Shown piece by piece: positions 42,502 through 48,709 of a stretch of DNA of 48,709 nucleotides (positions are counted from its first letter, which is position 1; each line of letters begins with the position of its first letter). This DNA comes from Paludibacteraceae bacterium (GTDB taxonomy: Bacteria; Bacteroidota; Bacteroidia; Bacteroidales; Paludibacteraceae), in assembly GCA_017553575.1 (NCBI GenBank), contig JAFZKQ010000083.1, positions 1 to 48,709 on the forward strand, read 5' to 3'. The notes beneath the pieces are model-generated. The model did no database searches. It had not been told where the DNA came from and saw only the letters and a program-made list of their open reading frames with translations. The translations under genes were made by a program, and so were the position numbers.

Positions 42502-42575
42502 TGATCGAGAAGGGATTCGAACCCTTGACCCACAGCTTAGAAGGCTGTTGCTCTATCCAACTGAGCTACCCGACC
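42502..42575 (-). tRNA. tRNA-Arg (TCT)
   Basis: A 74-nt cloverleaf: acceptor GGTCGGG/CTCGATC (G-T pairs at 2 and 6), D loop AGTTGGATA, anticodon loop CTTCTAA (TCT), T loop TTCGAAT. CCA is not encoded. Confidence 0.96.
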
Positions 42576-42593
42576 ATCCTTAATTTGGTGGTG

Positions 42594-42624
42594 CAAAGAT
42601 AGAGACTTTTCCCTTGCCAGCAAA
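42594..42624 (-). promoter_or_regulatory. Promoter of tRNA-Arg
   Basis: On the - strand TTTG (42624-42621), 19 nt, then TATCTTTG (42601-42594): a full consensus match, 18 nt before the tRNA. Confidence 0.85.
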
Positions 42625-42763
42625 ATAAAATCGAAGAAATATTGCCCAAAAATCAGCGAATCTATCCATTCCCCCCATTTCGAGAAAATCTCTTAGGCAG
42701 GGAAAGCATCGCTCTATTGGGCACTTAAAAGAAAGAGCCGTGCCTATATTAAGTTTTTATCTC

Positions 42764-42771
42764 TATATTTG
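42764..42771 (+). promoter_or_regulatory. -7 promoter element of the 42826 lipoprotein
   Basis: TATATTTG matches TAnnTTTG exactly and lies 54 nt before the ATG at 42826. Confidence 0.6.
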
Positions 42772-42825
42772 CGATACAAAATTGATGCGACTCGCAATAA
42801 AGGCTACGAAAATAAAACACATAGT

Positions 42826-43824
42826 ATGAAGAAACTTTTATTTCCCTTGCTCCTTATCTCCCTCTGTTCGTGTGGAGGGAAACAGGAAAAAGCCAATGAC
42901 ACAACAGAAAACGCCCCATCAGACAATTCTATTGTTACGGACTCGATAGTTGATATCGCAACAGAGAAACCACTGCTTTCTGAAAAAGAAGACTACACGC
43001 CTGCCCCAAAGCGCACTTCCGTCCCAGTGCAAGAATACAAGGTAGACTATGATAGCTATCCATCGGAAACGCCCAAGCAAGTTTTTCTTCTTGATGAATT
43101 CTATGGCAAATATGGACCGACATCCTCCCAACCACTCGATGCGACACTCAATGCTTTCGAAAATTTGTCAGAGATCACCGACGATGTCATTGCCGAGATT
43201 GAACAATTTTATAAAAATCTGGATGAAAGAGGCGGTACTGAGGATATGATTATCGCTGCTAACATCAAGCGCAACCTCGCTTTCTACAAGACCATAAGAG
43301 AATATTCTGAGATTTCTGCAGAATCCATACAAGAATTAGTTGCTTCTGAATATGCAAAGTGGAATTTATTGGCTGACAAGGTTAGTCGCATAGGCATTGA
43401 CATTGTTTATCTGACCTATTTTCAAGGTTCCATGAGCGGACCTGTGAGTGCCCAATTGGAAGCCTCTATTCAGGAAATTGGCTTTTATAATGTTAATGTA
43501 CTGAAATGTCGTCTAATACGTGATAGCAACCACTTGAAAGAGGGAATTCCTGAAAAAATAGCCGCAGAGGCCCTGTGTAAAACGATTGACTTAAACCTTG
43601 AAATGTTAAACCGCCCTGAAGTTTATGAGGGAGAAACGAGGGAGGAATACGAGAATTCATTCAAGGAAGCAGAATCCGATCGAAAAGGGCTTGAGGAACT
43701 AATCGAGGATTGGCTGAAACTCCGCTATGAGATAAGCGACAAGGTGGATTCCGATACCTACAGGCCGTATATTGGCTCGACTGGCGTGCTGCTTATAGAT
43801 ATGGCGGCAGAAATCAATATGTAA
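42826..43824 (+). CDS. Lipoprotein of unknown function
   Basis: A 332-residue protein. The signal peptide KKLLFPLLLISLCSCGGK ends in a lipobox (LCSC), so it is a lipoprotein. The mature part is acidic and mostly helical, with an unstructured N-terminal linker (about 20-75, Thr/Glu/Asp) and later segments such as ELVASEYAKWNLLADKV. No family is recognised. The frame is open to 42769 but the promoter element lies there; Met at 42826 is the start. Confidence 0.7.
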   Translation: MKKLLFPLLLISLCSCGGKQEKANDTTENAPSDNSIVTDSIVDIATEKPLLSEKEDYTPAPKRTSVPVQEYKVDYDSYPSETPKQVFLLDEFYGKYGPTSSQPLDATLNAFENLSEITDDVIAEIEQFYKNLDERGGTEDMIIAANIKRNLAFYKTIREYSEISAESIQELVASEYAKWNLLADKVSRIGIDIVYLTYFQGSMSGPVSAQLEASIQEIGFYNVNVLKCRLIRDSNHLKEGIPEKIAAEALCKTIDLNLEMLNRPEVYEGETREEYENSFKEAESDRKGLEELIEDWLKLRYEISDKVDSDTYRPYIGSTGVLLIDMAAEINM

Positions 43825-43881
43825 TTGGCAAATTGAATTGAATGAGAAAGAGATGATTAATAAGAGCTAAGCATTTGATAC

Positions 43882-43913
43882 AAAAATAGGGCCGTCTCTG
43901 GTGTGGACGGCCC
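43882..43913 (-). terminator. Terminator of tamL
   Basis: On the - strand GGGCCGTC/GACGGCCC (43913-43889) with a 9-nt loop is followed by TATTTTTG, 34 nt after the tamL stop. It may also stop the + strand lipoprotein message. Confidence 0.85.
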
Positions 43914-43946
43914 GCTTGCTTTATATGACTATGAATATATTCCACA

Positions 43947-46250
43947 TCAGAACGGATACCCAATCGCAAAATGGAAGGCGAAATCATCCGACCAATTCAG
44001 ACCCTTGAAACGCCATTGCTCCGTAGAGACACGGGATGGATCATAGGCCTTCACGCCGACATCAAAACGCAACAGGAAGAACGTAAAGTCAAAACGCAAG
44101 CCGGCCCCGTAAGCCAACGCTATCTCCTTGTAGAAAGAATCGAATGTGAAGGCACCCCTAGGTTGGGACTCATACTGACGTATGGTCCATACATTTCCAG
44201 CATCCACAAAGGCCGCCATCTCAATCTTCCAGAACAATTTCGTCCGATGCTCTATGTTGGCATCGATCTTCACGTCGCCTGACTGCTTCACGAAATCGTC
44301 CTTGTTTTCCGAAGAATAACTACCAGGTCCTAACGTACGGACAGACCATCCCCTCACACTGTTGGCACCTCCGCCAAAGAAACGTTTTTCAAAAGGCACA
44401 ATCTCCGCATTTCCATAAGGATAGGCCAAACCAAAGCCTAGATGGTAGACCAAGATATTCTTCCTATCAATGTACTTGCTGCGGGCAAAATGCGCCTCTC
44501 CCTTGACATACTGCGAATAAGGGATGCCGGCAAACTCCTTCTGTCCGTTTTCATTGGGTTCACGACCTGAAAGTTCGAAAATTCCCTGCAAAAGATTACC
44601 CGCACTCTCGACCGCCACCTTGTAGTAGGTCTTGTCCCTACGACGCTGACTCGACTTATCGTCGAAGACAAGCGAGAAACCGGAACTAAGAATGAAGTGG
44701 TCGGAATAACTGTTCCTCAAAACCGAATATTTCGGCGCACTATACAATGAATCGAAATCCGGGTGCGTATTGATATTTACATAATTCAAATCTACAATGT
44801 CGAAACAATAACGGTAGAACCTACGCATATTCCAGATATAACGAACTCCGATTATGGAGGAGTACTTCTCGTAAGTATTCGGCCGCGTCTGATAATTATA
44901 GGACAACTTGAACTCGGTCGAAGCACTGATACGTTGACGGAACTGTCGCGTCGTGAAAGGGAACATGAAACGAGGGAAATTGATGCTCATCTCCGCTCCG
45001 ATATCTTTCGTATGGTCACTCAAGAAATTGGTAATGCCGGAATAGGCCTCCTGCTCATAACGCCCCTTCAAGTTGAAAGTCTCCGAACCTCGGAAAATAT
45101 TCTTGTGGGTATATCCTCCCGTAACGGCAAATCCCAAATCACCCCATGAATTGGTACCCTCCAAATCGAGGGAGAAGGACTGTGCCTTGCTCGGACTAAT
45201 CAGGACGAAACAATCCAACTGACTCGAACTGTCTCCCACGGCCACGAACTCAATATTAGTCGAACGGACCGCCCCCAACGCATTCAATTTCGCATAAGTT
45301 CGGTCGACAAAGAAACTACTATACGGCAAATAAGGATAGATTCGCAACTCCTCATCCAAGATTTTCGGACGAAGAATGGGTCTCCCCTGCGAAATAATAT
45401 TCACATTCGGCTTATACCTCAACGTATCATAATGGAAATAAGGAGAATATGAAGACTTCGAATCTTTCAAAACCAAGACATTCACATCACGCACCGTATA
45501 CCGCTTATGATGCACCTCCGCCAAAGTTCCATCGGGAAGGGACTTCAAATAGGGCTTCAAGCTGAGCGTCACATCCACCTCATGGCTCTTCAGCGAACTG
45601 TCCGCCGTGTAAACTAGATAGTCCTTGTTAAAGTAGTAGTAACCACGTCGTTTCAGCAACCGGTCTATTCTTTTCCGCTCTTCATCCAACTGGTCAATAT
45701 CAAAGAGCATTCCCTGCTTCAAATAGGAATCTTTCTTGTTCGACAAAGCAAACAAGGAATCGATCGCCGGATCCGAAGCGAAATTATAGGATATGTTCCT
45801 CAGACGGTAGGGTTCATTCGACTTCACATAGTAAGTCACCTTCGCCTTCTTGTTGTTATAGTCCGTCCAAGCCTTGACCTCCGCATTGCAATAACCCTTC
45901 GTACGCACGAACTTCTGAATCTCCTGCTCCGACCGGCTCGTCAAATATTCATCATAGATTACAGGAGGCTCACCTATGCTACGGAACTGCCGATTTCGCC
46001 ACTTGGTAGAGTCGCGACCCGACATATTGTAGAGAGAGAGATACAATTTATAGAGACCAAAAACCTTGAAATTAGGCTCTTGGCGAAGATACATCTTCAA
46101 ATCGCTCTTGCTGATAGACTCTTCATCCGTCACAAAATCGACCTTATCCAATAGATATTGCCCATCGGGGACAAACTTCGTCGGAGAACAAGCCGACAAG
46201 AGCAAGCCCATAAAGAATATGCTTATACAAAGTTTGAAAAACTTCATCAC
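43947..46250 (-). CDS. tamL: TamL-type Omp85 outer membrane lipoprotein
   Basis: A 767-residue protein. A lipobox (LLLSACSPTKFVPDGQYLL) makes it a lipoprotein, unlike TamA or BamA. POTRA-like domains span about 30-350 and an Omp85 barrel about 370-767, with the lid-loop motif FFGGGANSVRGWSVR near 630 and a terminal strand ending AFHFAIGYPF. TamL is the Bacteroidota form of TamA and works with TamB to insert outer membrane proteins; no tamB is next to it here. Met at 46247 is an alternative start. Confidence 0.92.
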   Translation of the reverse strand: MMKFFKLCISIFFMGLLLSACSPTKFVPDGQYLLDKVDFVTDEESISKSDLKMYLRQEPNFKVFGLYKLYLSLYNMSGRDSTKWRNRQFRSIGEPPVIYDEYLTSRSEQEIQKFVRTKGYCNAEVKAWTDYNNKKAKVTYYVKSNEPYRLRNISYNFASDPAIDSLFALSNKKDSYLKQGMLFDIDQLDEERKRIDRLLKRRGYYYFNKDYLVYTADSSLKSHEVDVTLSLKPYLKSLPDGTLAEVHHKRYTVRDVNVLVLKDSKSSYSPYFHYDTLRYKPNVNIISQGRPILRPKILDEELRIYPYLPYSSFFVDRTYAKLNALGAVRSTNIEFVAVGDSSSQLDCFVLISPSKAQSFSLDLEGTNSWGDLGFAVTGGYTHKNIFRGSETFNLKGRYEQEAYSGITNFLSDHTKDIGAEMSINFPRFMFPFTTRQFRQRISASTEFKLSYNYQTRPNTYEKYSSIIGVRYIWNMRRFYRYCFDIVDLNYVNINTHPDFDSLYSAPKYSVLRNSYSDHFILSSGFSLVFDDKSSQRRRDKTYYKVAVESAGNLLQGIFELSGREPNENGQKEFAGIPYSQYVKGEAHFARSKYIDRKNILVYHLGFGLAYPYGNAEIVPFEKRFFGGGANSVRGWSVRTLGPGSYSSENKDDFVKQSGDVKIDANIEHRTKLFWKIEMAAFVDAGNVWTIRQYESQPRGAFTFDSFYKEIALAYGAGLRFDFTFFLLRFDVGVKAYDPSRVSTEQWRFKGLNWSDDFAFHFAIGYPF

Positions 46251-46361
46251 TCAAAACTTACAACATCAAAAATCACACAAAGATAGGCTATTCCACGCTT
46301 GCTAAGAAATTCCGAATCCATAAAAAACTTATTTTCGTAGGTCTGTATCAGCCTTTTTTGT

Positions 46362-46369
46362 TAATTTTG
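46362..46369 (+). promoter_or_regulatory. -7 promoter element of glmM
   Basis: TAATTTTG matches TAnnTTTG exactly, 189 nt before the glmM ATG. No TTTG lies at the usual -33 distance. The start site would fall just before the structured leader. Confidence 0.55.
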
Positions 46370-46389
46370 CTTACATTTTGGAATGTTAT

Positions 46390-46468
46390 GGGGTTCATTC
46401 GTCCGAAAGTCCTCAGACCGAGGTCAGGCGAATGGCTATATTGCCTCCTGCAAAACGGGATGGACCCC
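46390..46468 (+). ncRNA. Candidate structured leader (three-way junction) before glmM
   Basis: The outer stem GGGGTT/GACCCC (46390-46395 with 46463-46468) encloses two arms. Arm 1 is CATTCG/CGAATG (46396-46401 with 46429-46434), extended by CC/GG and an inner hairpin CCTC/GAGG (46411-46423). Arm 2 is TTGC-CTCCT-GCAA (46441-46453). The first two stems stack directly. It lies between a -7 element and glmM. It matches no riboswitch class or small RNA I know, and could be a cis-regulatory leader or a separate small RNA. Confidence 0.45.
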
Positions 46469-46558
46469 TCAACAATGTTCTGAATCAAATGCCAACAGTC
46501 TAAAAAACAGATTCTAGACAAAATCAAACGCGAAGGAAGAAAACTAAAAACATAAGAA

Positions 46559-47950
46559 ATGACTCTAATTAAATCTATTTCCGGTATCAGAGGCACCATA
46601 GGAGGCGCTGCCGGCGAGGGCTTGAGTCCTCTCGATGTAGTAAAATTCACAGCTGCCTACGGCACTTGGATCAAGAAACACAGTCAATCCAACAACTATA
46701 AAATCGTGGTGGGACGTGATGCCCGCATCTCCGGCGAGATGGTAGACCACCTCGTGACTGGTACGCTCATCGGTATCGGCATGGACGTTGTCAACATCGG
46801 ATTGGCCTCAACACCAACTACCGAAGTTGCCGTACAAAAGGAGAAAGCCAACGGAGGCCTCATCTTGACGGCCAGCCACAACCCTAAGCAATGGAACGCC
46901 TTAAAACTCCTCAACGAGAAGGGAGAGTTCCTCAACGACAAAGAGGGTAAAGAGGTGCTTGCCATCGCTGAAAAGGAAGATTTCACCTTCTCGGAAGTGG
47001 ACAACCTCGGTAAGGTAACCAGAAGAAACGACTACAACCAAATTCATATCGAAGATGTACTGAAGTTGAAACTCGTTGATGTGGAAGCCATCAAAAAAGC
47101 GAATTTCAAAGTGGCAATAGATTGTGTCAACTCAGTCGGCGGTTTGGTACTCCCTGAATTGTTGGAACGTTTGGGCGTAAAGAACGTCATCAAACTGAAC
47201 TGCGAACCAACAGGACACTTCGCCCACAACCCAGAACCTCTTCCTGAACACTTGACAGACATTTCCAACCTCATCAAGAAAGAGAAGGCTGATGTCGGAT
47301 TCGTGGTTGATCCTGACGTCGATCGCTTGGCCATGATTTGCGAGAACGGAGATATGTTCGGTGAGGAGTATACGCTCGTATCCGTGGCCGACTACATCCT
47401 TTCCCAGACTCCAGGAAACACAGTCTCCAACTTGAGTTCCACACGTGCCCTCCGCGACGTGACACGTGCACATGGAGGCGTATACAATGCAGCAGCAGTA
47501 GGAGAGGTGAATGTCGTAACCAAGATGAAGGAGACAAACGCCATCATCGGTGGCGAAGGAAACGGTGGAGTCATCTACCCAGAAGCCCACTACGGACGTG
47601 ACGCCTTGGTTGGCATCGCACTCTTCCTCACCCTCTTGGCTAAGAAGGGGCAGAAAGTTTCCGAGTTGCGCAAATCCTTCCCTGAGTACTACATCTCCAA
47701 GAACAAGATTCAACTCACACCAGAAATCAACGTGGACTCCATATTGAGCGCCATGAAGGAGAAATACAAAAACGAGGAGATCAACGACATCGACGGTGTA
47801 AAAATCGATTTCGCAGACAGATGGGTTCACTTGAGAAAATCAAACACAGAACCTATCATACGCATCTATTCCGAGGCTGCCAACAAAGCCGAGGCTGATA
47901 AATTGGCTAATACCATCATCGCCGACATCAAGGCTATTGCGGGAATATAA
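46559..47950 (+). CDS. glmM: Phosphoglucosamine mutase-type phosphohexomutase
   Basis: A 463-residue enzyme. SGIRGTIGG is at the start, LTASHNPKQWNALK near 104 holds the phosphorylated Ser, VDPDVDRLAMI near 241 the metal Asp residues, GGEGNGGVIYPEAHYGRDA near 326 the sugar loop, and SNTEPIIRIYSEA near 430 the phosphate site. In Bacteroidales this protein is annotated as GlmM, making glucosamine 1-phosphate for cell wall precursors. The sugar loop GEGNGG differs from the GEQSGH of E. coli GlmM, so a broader sugar range is possible. Confidence 0.9.
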   Translation: MTLIKSISGIRGTIGGAAGEGLSPLDVVKFTAAYGTWIKKHSQSNNYKIVVGRDARISGEMVDHLVTGTLIGIGMDVVNIGLASTPTTEVAVQKEKANGGLILTASHNPKQWNALKLLNEKGEFLNDKEGKEVLAIAEKEDFTFSEVDNLGKVTRRNDYNQIHIEDVLKLKLVDVEAIKKANFKVAIDCVNSVGGLVLPELLERLGVKNVIKLNCEPTGHFAHNPEPLPEHLTDISNLIKKEKADVGFVVDPDVDRLAMICENGDMFGEEYTLVSVADYILSQTPGNTVSNLSSTRALRDVTRAHGGVYNAAAVGEVNVVTKMKETNAIIGGEGNGGVIYPEAHYGRDALVGIALFLTLLAKKGQKVSELRKSFPEYYISKNKIQLTPEINVDSILSAMKEKYKNEEINDIDGVKIDFADRWVHLRKSNTEPIIRIYSEAANKAEADKLANTIIADIKAIAGI

Positions 47951-47970
47951 ATAAAACAAACGATACTAAA

Positions 47971-48009
47971 ACAGGTTGCATTCTTTGAAAAAATGCAACC
48001 TGTTTTTTT
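47971..48009 (+). terminator. Terminator of glmM
   Basis: ACAGGTTGCATT (47971-47982) pairs with AATGCAACCTGT (47992-48003), 12 bp, followed by seven T. Confidence 0.93.
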
Positions 48010-48043
48010 ATTACTATAAGGAGTAACCATGTCTATAGAACCG

Positions 48044-48709
48044 CTAGTCATTAAAATCCAACTCTTCCGTCACCGTAAATGTCCGACCACCCGTCACGAA
48101 TGTAAACGTAATATGATGTACTTGGGATAGGGTCGGTTGAGGAAATTTCAGTTCGAAAGAAGAAAACTTCCACAGATGGTAATCCTCCGAACAAAACTCA
48201 GACAACGGTTTATTCAATTCAGCTCCATTACCATTGTAATAAATCCAATAGGAATCTTCTTCCCTAAAATAACCATGTAAAACAAAACTACCATAAGAAA
48301 AGCCTTGGAATATGACAAGATCCGACAAATCAGAACCAGCCACATGATTTTTATCGTAATCGGCATCGGAAACAACAGTAATAGATTCTATAGGATTTGC
48401 CAAAGCTTTGTGTCCCTCCACATAGACATCCTCATTATAGGTTGTATCTGCATATCTTACCATCAAAGAATCAAACAAATGCTCTCTCTGTTCCCAATCT
48501 GCAAAATTGCGATAAGCTAAAGGCGCAACATGATAGTTGCCCTTAAAACCCATCCTCACACTCATTGTATCACCCACTGTTTCGACACCGTAGGTTTCCA
48601 GCGTATCAGGATACACATAATCAGTTATGAAAGATTTTGAAAAAAAGCTCTCACCATAACCGTCTCCTTGTTCACAACCAGACAGATTTAGGCATAAAAA
48701 AGGAAATAC
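48044..48709 (-). CDS. Lipoprotein, cut by the right edge
   Basis: The frame runs from the stop at 48044 to the window end (221 codons plus stop), and its start lies beyond. The first residues seen are VFPFLCLNLSGCEQGDG, a signal peptide end with lipobox LSGC. The rest is a soluble region with VYPDTLETYGVE and a C-terminal part resembling a small beta domain (FELKFPQPTLSQVHHITFTF, in part). No family recognised. A GTG at 48616 opens a shorter frame, but the lipobox shows the gene is longer. Confidence 0.75.
   Translation of the reverse strand, partial: VFPFLCLNLSGCEQGDGYGESFFSKSFITDYVYPDTLETYGVETVGDTMSVRMGFKGNYHVAPLAYRNFADWEQREHLFDSLMVRYADTTYNEDVYVEGHKALANPIESITVVSDADYDKNHVAGSDLSDLVIFQGFSYGSFVLHGYFREEDSYWIYYNGNGAELNKPLSEFCSEDYHLWKFSSFELKFPQPTLSQVHHITFTFVTGGRTFTVTEELDFND

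Noticed and set aside
42450-42533. N-terminal extension of the DUF2809 protein
   Set aside because: It overlaps the tRNA-Arg gene on the same strand.
46390-46468. SRP RNA or 6S RNA
   Set aside because: The conserved SRP loop sequence is missing and the three-way junction does not match the 6S rod with a central bubble.
46390-46468. Hammerhead ribozyme (CGAAA and GTC are present)
   Set aside because: The required CUGAUGA core is not found in the region.

Overview
The window reads as a chromosomal segment of a Bacteroidales-type bacterium (Bacteroidota). The evidence is the pair of type IX secretion genes porU and porV, a TamL-type Omp85 lipoprotein, lipobox proteins, and many perfect copies of the Bacteroidota -7 promoter element TAnnTTTG. 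Two tRNA genes have the full TTTG-N19-TAnnTTTG promoter. The genus cannot be settled from sequence alone.

Layout. 1-7757 is a type II-C CRISPR-Cas locus: a 47-nt-repeat array cut by the left edge, cas2, cas1, an extra DinD/Bro-N gene, cas9, and a tracrRNA divergent from cas9. 7901-14429 holds a BatD-like membrane protein and a leftward run lptF/G-like, ribBA, exbB, exbD, tonB, DJ-1. 14462-17531 is sparse: a START-like gene, initiator tRNA and a two-hairpin membrane ORFan. 17647-23822 holds fabG, ispF and the porU-porV pair. 23971-31089 mixes small housekeeping genes with an accessory patch: ankyrin protein, broken small gene, gene remnant, secreted proteins and palindromic repeats. 31288-34713 holds tatD, tRNA-Ser and a second ExbB/ExbD set. 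34865-37960 is the rplM-rpsI and rpsB-tsf translation cluster with structured leaders. 38011-43824 is accessory: EcsC-like, VanW, a DUF2185 protein, two tandem secreted paralogues, DUF2809, tRNA-Arg and a lipoprotein. 43947-48709 holds tamL, glmM with a structured leader, and a lipoprotein cut by the right edge.

How the CRISPR locus fits together. The tracrRNA on the + strand carries an anti-repeat that pairs with a crRNA made from the - strand, so the array is read leftward. Its three decayed repeats lie next to cas2, so new spacers are probably added beyond the left edge. Cas9 keeps all RuvC and HNH residues and Cas1 and Cas2 look intact. Two things are not standard. First, a full-length Bro-N/DinD-like gene sits between cas9 and cas1 and ends 3 nt before the cas1 start codon. 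Second, a promoter, an internal 7-bp stem and a strong terminator between cas2 and the array define a possible 75-nt small RNA whose loop resembles an anti-repeat. These are the best candidates for something undescribed.

All functions are read from motifs and remembered family features; no database search was run.
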